This document shows positions 53,086 to 63,830 of a stretch of DNA of 64,000 nt, one piece after another. A program made the position numbers and the translations under genes. Origin of the DNA: Anthonomus grandis grandis (taxonomy: Eukaryota; Arthropoda; Insecta; Coleoptera; Curculionidae); NCBI RefSeq assembly GCF_022605725.1, contig NC_065562.1:5084001-5148000 (forward strand), written 5' to 3'. Within the stretch, counting starts at the first letter, position 1; the number at the start of each line of letters is the position of its first letter. The notes under the pieces were generated by a model. The model saw only the letters and a list, made by a program, of their open reading frames with translations, did no database searches and was not told the DNA's origin.

Positions 53086-55822
53086 AAGTCTACTATCAAA
53101 ATGTTCGTGGCCTCAGAACTAAGGTTAGTGAACTCTATACTAACTTTTTAGCTGAAGAATATGATATAGTCACTTTAACCGAAACCTGGCTCACAGATGG
53201 TTTCCATGATGCAGAGCTGTTAGACAACAGATGAGAAGCGACAGGAAAGATGGTCGAAGGGGAGGTGGGATTCTTGTAGAAGCTAAGAAGAACTTGGACA
53301 TGAAGCTCGTCCCCAGTAATATCCCTAAGGATTCTTGTCTTGAGTGCTTACTGGTAAAAATTACAATTAAAAAGAAATATATTTATTTATGTGCAGTCTA
53401 TATTCCACCAAATGCAAATGTTGATATATATGTGCAATTTTTTAACCTCTTTGAATGTATCTTAGATAAGGATGTAAATATATTTATCTTAGGAGATTTT
53501 AACCTACCATTCTATGTAAGAGAAGGCTGTGAGAAAAGTAAGTTGATAAATACCTTTTTAAAGTTTTATAATTTAGACCAGCATAATAATGTCTTTAACA
53601 AAATGAAAAGTAAACTGGATCTTGTACTATCTAATATGCAAATAACTAATTTAGAACACTGTGGTAATCCAATTCTTGATGAAGATCAGTACCATCCTGC
53701 TTTAAGTATGGTTTTACCGATATCTTTAAATCACATAAAAAATCATCATTACATTAACTATGAATATATTTATGACTATTCAATGGGCGACTTTTATAGG
53801 TTGTATACATTATTGAGGGAAGTTAATTGGGCAGAACTTGAAAGGGCTGAAAATGTTGACATGTGCACTCATGTGTTCTATCAAAAGGTTTATGAATGCT
53901 TAGACCTGGCAATACCCAAATAGAAAGTTAAAATAGGCACTCGAAAACTCAAAAGTTTTCCAAAATACTTATCTCAAGAACTAAAGAAAAATATTAAGTT
54001 AAAGACACGTCTGCATAAACAAATTAAAAAAGGCACTGCCAATTTTCAAATTAGGAATGAATATTGCAAAATTAGAAGTACAGTGAAATATCAAACTGCA
54101 CGTGAGCTTCGAACTTATCATGAGAATATCGAGAGAAATGTCAAAACTAACCCAAATAGCTTTTGGAATTTTGTCAGGTCTGGGCGTTCAAGACCTGGTG
54201 TTCCGGCTGAGGTATGCTATGGGGAGTGTACCTACTGTTAGCGGTGCTCAGGAAATAGCTGACACATTTGCATTATATTTTAGCTCAGTATTTCAACAGT
54301 CTGAAAAACCTAACTTTGATAAATCTACTGGCAACTTTTCATTCTCCAAGATTTCTGAAATGCAAATTCAAGCAGCCATTAAGAGATTAAAATCAAAAAA
54401 GGCCACTGGCAATGATAGTATCCCCTCATACATTTATGTCTAAAAACAAACACATTTCCAGAAGTGCTTAAATATGCTTTGGTTACTCCAATCCTCAAAT
54501 CAGGAGATAATTCTTTGGTTGACAACTACAGACCAATTAGCGTTCTTAATTCTCTCGCAAAAATTTTTGAAAACATTTTATACCAAGATATTTTGAGCTT
54601 TTTCATGAATAAATTCTCTCAGCAACAACATGGATTTCTACCAGATGCCTCAACTGTCACCAATCTCAGCACTTTGACTGAGGCAGCTGCCAATGCAGTA
54701 GATAGCCAAGAGCAGCTAGATGTTGTCTTGACAGATTGTGCAAAGGTTTTTGATCGGGTTGACCATGGGCTGTTGGTGAATAAGTTGGGTAAATTTGGTT
54801 TCTCGCTGAAAGCATGTAGGTTTATGGTATCTTATCTTACCGGAAGGCCTCAGCAAATTAAAGTTGGTACAAAATTGTCAAAAATATATATAGTAACATC
54901 TGGGGTGCCTCAGGGCAGTAACCTTGGGCCTCTCTTATTTCTAATTTTTCTGAACGATTTGCCAAACTGTATAAAGCATGCTAGATGTCTCGTGTTTGCT
55001 GATGATTTTAAATTATTTATGCACATAACATCTCTTATTGATTGTCTTGAGCTGCAAATTGATTTGAACTTGGTGGCCCAGTGGTTCAGAGAAAATAAAA
55101 TGTCATTAAACATAGATAAATGTCAAATTCTAACCTTCACAAGAAAAATGCAATTTATAAATTTTGATTACAAAATTGATAATTTATCGTTAACTAGGAA
55201 AAGTAAATTTAGGGATCTTGGAGTCTGTTCTCAAACAAATCTCAAATTTAAGCAACACTATGAAACTATTGTAAACAAAGCATATAAGCTTCTTGGTTTT
55301 GTAATAAGAAATACAAAACATTTTAAAGAAATAAAATCAACAATAATTCTGTACAACTCACTGGTCAGACCGATCTTGGAGTATGCCTCAGTTATCTGGG
55401 CACCTAAAGCAATGGTGCATATTAATATGATTGAAAGGGCCCAAAAAAGATTTTTAAGATACCTGTACTTAAGAACACATAATGCATATCCTTATATGAT
55501 CTCCTATAATAGTATGCTAATTGAATTTAAAATGGCACGATTGAGTGTTAGGCATAATATGAATTATGTCTTATTTATTTACTACATAACTAACAACTTA
55601 AAATATAAGAACTGTTCTTTAATTAATCATCTATCATTTGCTGTTCCTAAAATCAATTTGAGAATAAGAAATAACAATCTTTTCCAGTGTTCACCCTCAA
55701 GTTGTTCGCCATTTAATAGAATGATGCAAGAATGTAATAATTATATACAAAAATATGATATAGATCTCTTTAATATTAGTATTCGCCAAATTAAGACTTA
55801 TTTTGTATCCTTATCTGATTAA
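53086..55822 (+). pseudogene. LINE L ORF2 (endonuclease and RT), nearly full length
   Basis: QNVRGLRTKVSELYTNFL, VTLTETWLTDG (catalytic Glu), GRRGGGILVEAKK, YLCAVYIPPNANVDIY, IFILGDFNLPF, EDQYHPALS (in place of SDH), the linker KLKSFPKYLSQELKKNIKLK, YRPISVLNSLAKIFENILY, VVLTDCAKVFDRVDHGLLVN (LTDCAK where most have LDFSKA), 'SGVPQGSNLGPLLFLIFL', LVFADDFKLF, KFRDLGVCSQTNLKF, and the tail to VSLSD*. Defects: a frameshift near 53225, TAG at 53922, shifts near 54190, and TAA at 54441. 54464-55822 is a 452-codon open frame. Confidence 0.88.
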
Positions 55823-56033
55823 TCATTTACTTGTTAATCTGTTCTTTTTGTTTTTGATTTTTAATTGTAAGTAGGTGTATTTTATTAAATGTTATTAGTT
55901 TTAGTGTAGGTTTAGTTTCATCATTATTATTGGTTTTCCTTTTTCCTTCTGCAAGCCAGTAAGCACTCCCACATATAATTACATTTTAAATGTGTTTGTA
56001 AGAGTATAAAGAAATAAATAAATAAATAAATAA

Positions 56034-56387
56034 AACAATATCCTACATGGAAAATCTGGAGATTCAGAGCTACTTCAAAAAATCAAAATTCATGCTCCAC
56101 TAAGAACCACTGATGAGAGCTTTCATTACTCAATCCACCATACTAACTATGGTCTTAATAATTTCATCACTAGAACAATCAGACAAGCAAACCAACATCA
56201 TGATATTGTTTATTGATATTGATATTGTATATGATTATAAGTTTTAGTAAGCATAGGTTAGATATTATTACTTAATGATTTTCTGTATTTCTGCATATTA
56301 CCTATATTATGTAATACTGTTGTGAATTTAAAAGTTTAACAGAATTGTAATGGGGCTTGGCCCGTTTATAAATAAATAAATAAATCA
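56034..56387 (+). pseudogene. LINE K 3' end: C-terminal tail and (TAAA)n
   Basis: In frame with the part before LINE L: IKIHAPLRTTDESFHYSIHH, NYGLNNFITRTIRQANQHHD, stop near 56215. The 3' UTR ends GGCTTGGCCCGTTTATAAAT with (AAAT)n to about 56386. Its tail resembles that of LINE L, so the two are related families. Confidence 0.85.
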
Positions 56388-56758
56388 TAAACTTACCCCA
56401 AAAATTAATGGGAATTATAAAAATATTTTTTATTTTACAAAAAAAAATATTTTTACCAGTGGCGTACATTATCTTTTTAAAAAATAGTTACGACACCACT
56501 GGTTAAACTTTTAAAAAATCACCTACATCAAAAAACGGCTGTTGACACTCAGAGGATTCGTGCTAAATTTTATAAAACATATCTAGGAAGTTATTAAAGT
56601 TATGATGAAAAGACGATTTTTTTTAAAGATTCTTGTAGACACCTTGTAGCTTAAAAGTTAAAGGGTTTAGGACATAACTTTATTCAAACTTTTCGTCTTA
56701 AAATCACTTGAGGATTATCACCCTTAAGGATAAGCATCTTATTCTGTAACACCCTGTA

Positions 56759-57430
56759 TATATGAGACACGAGTCGGTCGAGACGCAGACGTTTGCGTCC
56801 AGACGTCCGGCGGTACCGCTAAGCTTTTTACTGTGTATATGAAATATAAATATTTATTATTGTATGTAACAATTAAAGAAGAAGGTACTATAAATATATA
56901 GGTTAAATGTTGAACAGATTATCTATTAAACGAACTAAATTTTGGTAACCATTTTGATGTCATAATACCTTACTAAACAAAAATACGTTTGATCTTACCC
57001 AACCCAACTATAATATTAGTATGATATTTTGACGTTTATTTCTGTTGGTGTTTATGTGATAATAATATTTGTGAACTATCTTAACATATTTAGAACATAT
57101 TTAGCAAAAACAGATAATCAGAGCAAGAAATACCGAATCTGCGATCTAGCAAACACAGAGTGTGAGAGTGTGAAGATTTTCACACTCGAATTAAACTAAA
57201 TTAAGTTTTCACACGCACTTTTAAAAATATCATGCATTTAATGTATCATTACCTATACAGGTTGGAGAATTGAAGATTATGCATTCTCCTAAATAATGGC
57301 AACACCGCACGTTTATGTAAGAAAAACATCTGACTGCAATGTCGTCTAAATTCTAGTATTGAAAAGTGTTACATCCCTGAAGATAATTTATATGTGAAAT
57401 ATCATGACTAAACAGCTGGACAGCCCCTAA
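56759..57430. other. Intron DNA, unassigned
   Basis: Contains small inverted repeats (GACGCAGACGTTTGCGTC at about 56780; GTGTGAAGATTTTCACAC at about 57165). No coding signal. Confidence 0.45.
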
Positions 57431-57439
57431 CAGATCAAA

Positions 57440-57860
57440 ATGACAATGCACCAGGCGACCACACGATGCTGGCATATTCTAAACATGGTCTGACATAAGA
57501 AAAATATAAATGTTTAAAAACCCCAGGGAAAAAATCTTTAGTATGACCCAAAATGAGATCAAGTTGCTAGTAAGCCTTTCCCACCATAGATAAAAAGTGA
57601 TAACTAAAAGATAACTGAGAATCTAAAACTACACCCAGAGACCTAACTTTTTCTACTCTTAATATTATTCCCATCGACACTATAGGCAAAATCAAGAAAA
57701 TTCCTACTATGAGTAACAGATGTTACTGAGCACTTTGATACATTCAAATGCAGACCATTATTTGAAGTCCACTTAGACAAATGGTCTAAATCAAACTGAA
57801 GAGTAAGAGAGCTTAGATAAAATTGTTTTAAAAAGTTTAGTATCATCTGCATATAAAAGA
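57440..57860 (-). pseudogene. LINE X, RT thumb fragment
   Basis: Minus strand: LQFDLDHLSKWTSNNGLHLN, VSKCSVTSVTHSRNF, a frameshift near 57650, VRSLGVVLDSQLSF, FKHLYFSYVRPCLEYASIVW. This is the region just after the RT active site. Both ends are truncated. Confidence 0.8.
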
Positions 57861-59081
57861 TTATATAGGGCCATTTTTAATTGATGGTGTTTTAAACGCC
57901 CAAATATACCTTGAACTGCTACAAGACCAAGTTCTATCTGCCATTAAACTCCTTCCTTATTGAGTCCTGGGATCGGTCTATTTTAAACAAGAAGGGAACT
58001 GGGCTGACCTGCTCATAATGGGATTATGGTAACTGAACTTTAAACAAATACTTTTCGTATATATTTTATTTGTATTCAGACGCGGCTCACTAAATGATAT
58101 AATTCAGCGCACTAAATGCGCACCTGTCTATGCGTAATGATCGATTCCCCAACCGATATACAACTGGTGAAAGTGTATGAAGTCACCTGTCACGCGAACG
58201 TCGAAATAACAATGCCTTTCTCGTAATACCAATCCCGACGAATATGTAAATTCTTTTGTTATAAATTATAATTTAAATAAATTTTCATATGACTGTGGTG
58301 ACAAAAACTGATGCCGATACTGTATAATCCAGCTAATTCATAGATACTTATTTCACAGATGCTAAATCAATCCAAACCAAAAATTCTATGTAACCATCAT
58401 ATTGCAATTAATTCAATAACTACCGGAATAACATCACGGCTCTGTGTGATCCTGATGTAACTTAACAACAACGCATATAACAAGCTTTTATTCGCGCTAT
58501 TTTAGCTTTCGCAAAAAAAAAAATATCACTCAGATACCCCAAAAAATGGGCGACAACCTGTGAATGAAAATTAAAGTATGAAAATATATTCCTTAAAATA
58601 ATCAGAACGTTTATTGAAAATAAAATTATAAAGATATGCGCAGGATGTAGTTTCACACCGCGTGCATTTTTCATTTTTTGCATCCGAAGAATATTTTAAA
58701 AACCAGTAAAATTTATCTAGCTTTTGCAATTGACTATTAATTGAAATAAATTGATACTGTTCGCACTCAATGTTACCTCTTCTCAGTACTTAAAGAACCC
58801 GCTTACTGTCACTGGTACAAATTTTCAAGTAAAATCTTACTTTCCTTAATTTTATCATAACTTAAAAAACTTAAATGCTGCAAAATCAAGAAATTACATT
58901 ATTTTGTGCAGAAAAAACTATTCAGAGCCATTGTTACATATTTTGTAAATTGCAGGAAACATGTAAAGAGGTTTATTGGAGACGCAGTTCTTAACAATAG
59001 CATTTTAAAAAAATAAATATTAAACCCGTTTTTGCAAAATATACTTGCGTTATACAATAACAATTAAAAAAAATTACCCAC
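57861..59081. other. Intron DNA upstream of the second kinase exon seen
   Basis: No coding or repeat structure recognised. AT-rich, ending at the donor of the glycine-loop exon. Confidence 0.4.
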
Positions 59082-59306
59082 CTTAAGAAACGACCCAAAA
59101 TACTTTGTTACATATTGGCTGTCGCATTGAGATAGCACCATAATTTCCTGTTGGATATCTTCAATTTCATCCTCGGCTTCTTCTAAATCAATAATTTTGA
59201 TGGCCACTACTTGGGTCGTCCTATTATCAATTCCCTTAAATACCTCACCAAACGAACCTTTTCCAATTCGTTCTTGTTTTGTAAATATTAGTTCGGGATC
59301 GACTTT
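59082..59306 (-). CDS. GckIII: GckIII kinase exon: glycine loop and catalytic lysine
   Basis: 75 codons, phase 0 at both ends. The acceptor is ACAG before 59306 and the donor is AAG|GTGGGT after 59082. It encodes the start of the kinase N-lobe: 'VDPELIFTKQERIGKGSFGE', with the glycine-rich loop GKGSFG, followed by VVAIKIID with the ATP-contacting lysine, and 'EEAEDEIEDIQQEI', the aC-helix region typical of MST3/STK25/MST4. It ends at YFGSFLK. In animal homologues about 10-25 residues precede this exon, so a short upstream initiator exon is expected. I could not place it in 59310-64000. The next exon lies 10.1 kb away, beyond LINE X, element M and LINEs K and L. Confidence 0.93.
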
Positions 59307-59754
59307 CTGTAATAAAATAATGTAACATTATCGTTATTTCAATCAGTTCTCTGGGTGATGACTTTGATGAAATTCTAGGTATTAGAAATATATAAGATAA
59401 CTTTGTCTACAAATTCATTTCGATTTAATTACTTTATACGTTAATAGTCTATAACTTTTTATTAAGTGTTTAAAACAATAATACCATTGCACTTGATTAA
59501 TGTGCCAGTGTTTTGTATTGGGAGATATACAGTATTGGCCAAAAGTAGATAGAGTATTTTTTAATCTAAAGAATGGAAAAAACCTATAATCCAGGTATGA
59601 AAATATATTTTGAAAAACTGAAAAACAATTATAATTATGCATATAATTTATTAAACTAATAAACTGGTCCGGGATAAATAATAATTGAAGATTATTATGC
59701 TGGACAAAAGTAGATAGACACTTATGGCATGATGATCTGTCTTAATTAAGCAAA

Positions 59755-60440
59755 AAAATAACTGCCGGTCTTCACAAAGTAAAAACCTGGTGTGACTCAA
59801 ATTTGTTGAGTTTTAATGTTTCGAAAACTAATATTGTCAAATTTAAAGGTTCCATTAATAATATTCTTATGGACTCGTCTTGTTGCAACCCAACAGATTA
59901 ATACATTTTTGGGTTTAACCATTGATGATACTTTAAAATTTGAGGAACACATCTCTCGTGTTTGCAAAGTGTAAGGTCTCATCTAGGTGTTATGCTCTTA
60001 AGAGTGATAACAAATAATTTGGATTTTGCAATAGCTAAAAATGCATATTATGCCCTAATTGAGCTGCACCTTCGGTATGGTATCCCATTTTAGAGGTCCT
60101 GTTCTCAGTATCTTTTTAATGGCTTGTTTGTTTTTCAGAAGAGAACAGTTTGCTATTTATTTGGGGTAAGGTCTGCTTATCAGTCTTGTCGTTCTTTATT
60201 TGTTAAATGTAAAATTTTGACTTTATGCTGCCTCTTTGTTTTGGAAACAGTAACACACACACAGTTATTTTTGAGAAATTTAGGGGGATCTTGATCTTGA
60301 AAGACACCGTCCAGGCCTGTTTGCTTGGGTTGCCTATTCCTCACGGTAGTCTTGTTAGGAATTCATTTGTATTTGAAGGTAGGAAACTTTTTAACCATTG
60401 ACCCTTAAACAAACGACAACTAAAGTTTAAGAGAGCAGCA
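59755..60440 (+). pseudogene. LINE Y, RT C-terminal fragment
   Basis: VKTWCDSNLLSFNVSKTNIV, TFLGLTIDDTLKFEEHISRV, AIAKNAYYALIELHLRYGIP, then tail fragments, in several frames. Both ends are missing. It lies between the left end of element O and its transposase C-terminus. Confidence 0.75.
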
Positions 60441-60719
60441 AGGACACTTTTGCTAAATAAGGGATTTTATAGCTTGTAGTAGTTTCATGCACATAATTTA
60501 ATCTAATGCTTCTTTTAATGTTTCTGTTTATCACCAGTGATGAAATTTTAATTTTATTACATCTAGGTTACTTATGTGTTATGTTGTATTAAGTATGTAA
60601 TTTTAATGTATGACTATGTTCTTATTGTATTTTTTAGTGTTTCATATTTTTTCAAGTGTTTTGTATTTCTTGGTTCCTATTATAAGTATTATAATTTATA
60701 TGTTATATATACATTTAAA

Positions 60720-60815
60720 TTTTTGTTTTACCCAATGGTTTGCTCCCTTATGCTTTGATCAACAATTTCCCACAGGTCTTCGATTGGATTTAAATCAGGT
60801 AACTTAGAGGGCTAC
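60720..60815 (-). pseudogene. Tc1 transposase C-terminal piece
   Basis: Minus strand reads PSKLPDLNPIEDLWEIVDQS with IREQTIG: the 'SPDLNPIE.LW' motif bearing the third catalytic residue (Glu) of DD34E Tc1 transposases. Confidence 0.88.
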
Positions 60816-60827
60816 TTTAAAATTGGT

Positions 60828-62143
60828 ATGTCGGCGGTTGGTTGAATCGGACTTGGGGCCCGATGATTTCAATGACTATTTTTCTATTACTGCTGAGAAG
60901 TTACTGGAAGCAGTTCCCAGTGACGGCGATCCATTGCAGTATCTTAATCGGAATGCTATCAACCAATCATTCCACCCTGTAGATGCCACCGAGGTCCTTG
61001 AAACAATTCAGTGCTTGAAGAATCATAGGTCTTCGGGTTCCGATGGTATCTCTTCACGTCTGCTGTCACTTCTGCCTGCGAGCGCTTTAGGTGCTTTGGT
61101 TTGGGCAATCAATCAGTCATTTCTTCAGGGCGAGTTCCCATCCTGTTTAAAGGAAGCTATGATTATCCCTCTTCATAACGGTGGTAGCTTGGACCGACCC
61201 TCTAACTTCCGTCCCATATCAATTTTGTCTACCCTCTCAAAGGTTCTTGAGCGGCTTGCAAAAAAGTTCTCGGCGTCTTCATTGATGAGAGTTTAAGGTT
61301 TGACAACCATGCTTTGGGCCTCGCTGCAAAACTTTCTTCTGGTTGTTTTGCAGTCAGGGTTGCCAGGCATGAGTTGGAGGGGTTGTTTGCTCGTTCAGTT
61401 TATTTCGCCTTAATAGACTCTCCGTTATGGGTTGCCATTTTGGGGTTTGTGCTTCAAGAAACTCCTTAACATAATTTTTACTATTCAGAAAAAAGCATTA
61501 AAGTATCTGTGTGGTGTTGGTCTGAGAGTCTCTTGTAAACCTCTTTTTGTAGCTGAAAGAATTTTAACAGTTTTTTCACTCTTTATAGTGGAAACTGCAA
61601 CACTCATACATAAGTCCATAAGTTCACCATCCTGCACCAGTCATAATACTCGTCAAGTGGGCAACTTATCTCTTCTAATCCCCACCTCCTCACTTACGAG
61701 AAACTCTGTTATATTTATTAGTTGTAAAATATTTAATCATGTTCCTTTTTTGATTAGGACTGTTACAGACCTTAAAAAGTTTAGGAAAGAACTAAAGAAA
61801 TTAATCTTACCAAAAGCTTACCACAGCATTGAAGAGTATTTTAACGACTCATTTTAATATTTAAAATTAATTATATATCTGTTGATCAGATTTTATTTAT
61901 TTATTTTTTTATTATTCTTTTTTTGTTGGTTCTCGCCTTTTCTTTTCTTCTTTTTTGGTTTTTTCTTTGATTATATAAAATATGCTTCTATGTACAATCA
62001 AAAGCAATTCTGTATTCTGTTTTTGTCCTGTATCCTGTATAACCAAATAAATACTTGTATTATAAATTCTAGGATTAGGAAGCTTTTAGCACAAGTTTGT
62101 AAACTTAGCAAATAAAGTATATTTTGACTTTGACTTGACTATT
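60828..62143 (+). pseudogene. LINE N, internally deleted, inserted in the Tc1 transposase
   Basis: It starts in the linker (DLGPDDFNDYFSITAEKLLE; 'CLKNHRSSGSDGISSRLLS'), reaches RPISILSTLSKVLERL, then jumps near 61265 to KVLGVFIDESLRFDNHALGL, so the RT catalytic core is deleted. It continues PLWVAILGFVLQE (shift), then 141 open codons: NIIFTIQKKALKYLCGVGLR, 'SCTSHNTRQVGNLSLLIP', 'FRKELKKLILPKAYHS'. The 3' UTR ends TTTGACTTTGACTTGAC. It interrupts the Tc1 frame between KSKGTN and IPILK. Confidence 0.85.
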
Positions 62144-62980
62144 TGTTCCTTTTGATTTGAACAGTTTCACAACCTTTGACGAATGTTTACGGTCATTATT
62201 CTGTTGAAACTTAAAAGTTATTGGTAAGTTATCTTCAGCAAATGGCAGCCTGACATTTTTAAGAATATCCCTCTGTCCATTGATTATGCGATGTATCGAC
62301 CCTACATCAAAACCAGAGAAGCAACCCCACACCGTAACCGATCCTCCTCCATGCTTTACTATGGTTTTGGTAAACTTGGGGTTTAAACGTTGACCAGGGG
62401 GCGTCTTACAAACTGGATACCATCTGAATTAAATAAACTGAACTTAGATTCGTCGCTCCAACAAATTTGTTTCCATTCATTCCGACACCTTGATTAAACA
62501 AAACAATCAAAGTGTCAACGGGTAAATTCTAATCGGGTCAAACGGCTTTTTTTTACTTAGAAGGTTTTTTTTCATTGGTCGACGTGCAAATAGTTTCTAT
62601 TGAACTAATCTTCTTCTTACCGTTCTGGAAGACACACTGCACACTCCTAAGTGGTTAGTTCACAAAAAATTTCATGGGAAGACATGAATGGGTCACTGGT
62701 GCTTATTTGCTTCATTTTGCGTAGAGCGTTTTATTAATTTTTCTTGGTCATCCAGAGTTTGTTTTTGGTTTACTCAATCGTCCTTTTATATTTATTTTTT
62801 ATTGCCTAAACAGCAGTTTTTTTGATATCAAGTCTTCGTGCAAGTTCGACTTGACGCTCACCCTCACTATAGGCTTTAATAATTTTTTGTTTTAAATCTA
62901 CCGATATTCTTATTCATGTTGCAGACACACTATGTACCTTCACAAGCACTTACGGTACTGGTAACGAGATTTTATTTTTG
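62144..62980 (-). pseudogene. Tc1 transposase, N-terminal and central part
   Basis: Minus strand, in broken frames: ERQVELARRLDIKKTAV (paired-like HTH), later KFVGATNLSS (first Asp lost), then an open part MWGCFSGFDVGSIHRIINGQ and TFKFQQNNDRKHSSKVVKLF, where the second catalytic Asp of the usual 'QQDNDPKH' has become Asn. Inactive. Continues at 60720-60815. Confidence 0.82.
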
Positions 62981-63034
62981 GAACGTTAAACCGGAAGAAT
63001 TGTAAAAAAAATTTTTGTCTAGAGAAATTTAAAT

Positions 63035-63094
63035 AATTATTTTGTCAGTGTAGAAACATTTTTTGGCAAATGTTTCTACACTGACAAAATAATT
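63035..63094. repeat. Perfect 27-bp inverted repeat
   Basis: AATTATTTTGTCAGTGTAGA with AACATTT, loop TTTGGC, then the exact inverse. It lies inside the right end region of element O. Confidence 0.95.
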
Positions 63095-63240
63095 AATAAA
63101 AAATTGGCAATATATTTATATGTTTGTACAAAGAACCTAATAAAAATTCATATTTCTAAATAATTCTACAACAACATTTACTCAGATTTATTGATGTTTT
63201 ATAAAAAATAATTTTATCTATCTACTTTTGGCCAATACAA

Positions 63241-63620
63241 TACATACATTCAGTCTTGTTGGATGAAGTCAGTTCTTAAATGGAACTAGTTAATCTTTAA
63301 GATATCTTTATTTGCATTAACATTTTTCTATTCACATGAATAATTTTTCCAAATTAATTTCAATCAAATTTCAATGTTTTAGGTTTTCAGGTTAATTTCA
63401 AAACAAGTTGAGATAAGAAGGTTTGACAATAATTATCGGGTCTGACCATCTTTGGTTCATACCAAATAAAATTTAAATATTCTAACATTTTTTAAATTTA
63501 GATTGTATCTGTAAATTGGTGAATGTTGATATTCACCGGCTAGTGTTCACATACACCAAATGGCTTACTTTATAACTATACAGTACATTACAGAGAATTT
63601 ATTTATTCCTTAAATACTAG
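63241..63620. other. Intron/5' DNA, unassigned
   Basis: No recognised feature. Confidence 0.35.
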
Positions 63621-63624
63621 ATAT

Positions 63625-63830
63625 AAACAAAATTTGTGTAAACCGCAAAGTCGTTTACTTGCTACCCTAATGGGGCCATATTCTATGTCAAGAAAAATGC
63701 ATAACCATTTGCCACAAAATATTAAAGTAACTAATAATATAAATTGTTTTAAAAAACAACTTAAATTGTTTCTGATGCCCAAGGCTTTTCACTCACTCAA
63801 TGAATTTTTTAATTAAGAAAAGTAATTTTG
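63625..63830 (+). pseudogene. LINE Z, extreme C-terminal fragment
   Basis: SRKMHNHLPQNIKVTNNINC, FKKQLKLFLMPKAFHSLNEF with FN*: the 'WN.LP..I......FK..LK..L....FYS..E' end of LINE ORF2, the same motif as LINE N's 'PKAYHSIEEYF' end. The 3' UTR follows to about 63880. Confidence 0.75.

Larger units (their letters stand above)
52385..56033 (+). mobile_element. LINE L insertion, with tail and 7-bp TSD
   Basis: It starts CGGCGGGCGACGATGACTC at 52385. The 3' UTR ends in (AAAT/ATAA)n at about 56010-56033. AACAATA lies on both sides (52378-52384 and 56034-56040). Removing the insertion restores the LINE K frame exactly, which proves the junction. Confidence 0.92.
49825..56756. mobile_element. Mariner-like element M hosting LINEs K and L
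   Basis: The left end is TA|CATGGTGTTACAGAATAAGA (49825). The right end is the inverse CTTATTCTGTAACACCCTG|TA (56756). The TIRs are about 200 bp and share GGATNAGCATCTTATTCTGT, TAAGGGTG, TTAAAGGGTTTAGGACAT (inverse orientation). No transposase was seen, so it was either non-autonomous or replaced by the LINE K insertion. Confidence 0.82.
1514..59306 (-). other. GckIII: GckIII/MST3-family kinase gene, internal part
   Basis: Gene-level entry linking six coding exons (59082-59306, 48724-48991, 47197-47438, 35877-36022, 17950-18157, 1514-1700), 1276 coding nt in all. Each boundary has GT/AG and the phases agree (0, 1, 0, 2, 0, then 1). The joined product runs from just before the glycine loop, through the whole kinase domain, into an acidic and arginine-rich linker. 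Known family role: Ste20-type Ser/Thr kinases of the GCK-III group act with CCM3/PDCD10 and STRIPAK in cell polarity, Golgi positioning and tube morphogenesis. The initiator exon and the conserved C-terminal CCM3-binding helix bundle are not visible here. The introns are filled with transposons, yet every exon and splice site seen is intact, so I infer a functional gene. Confidence 0.9.
59530..63240 (-). mobile_element. Tc1-type element O with nested LINEs
   Basis: The ends are TA|CAGTATTGGCCAAAAGTAGA (59530) and the inverse TCTACTTTTGGCCAATACAA|TA (63240). A second AAAGTAGATAGACA lies inside the left end at 59706. The transposase is on the minus strand in two pieces (62144-62980 and 60720-60815), separated by LINE N. 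LINE Y also lies within. The ends are diverged, so this is an old copy. Confidence 0.85.
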
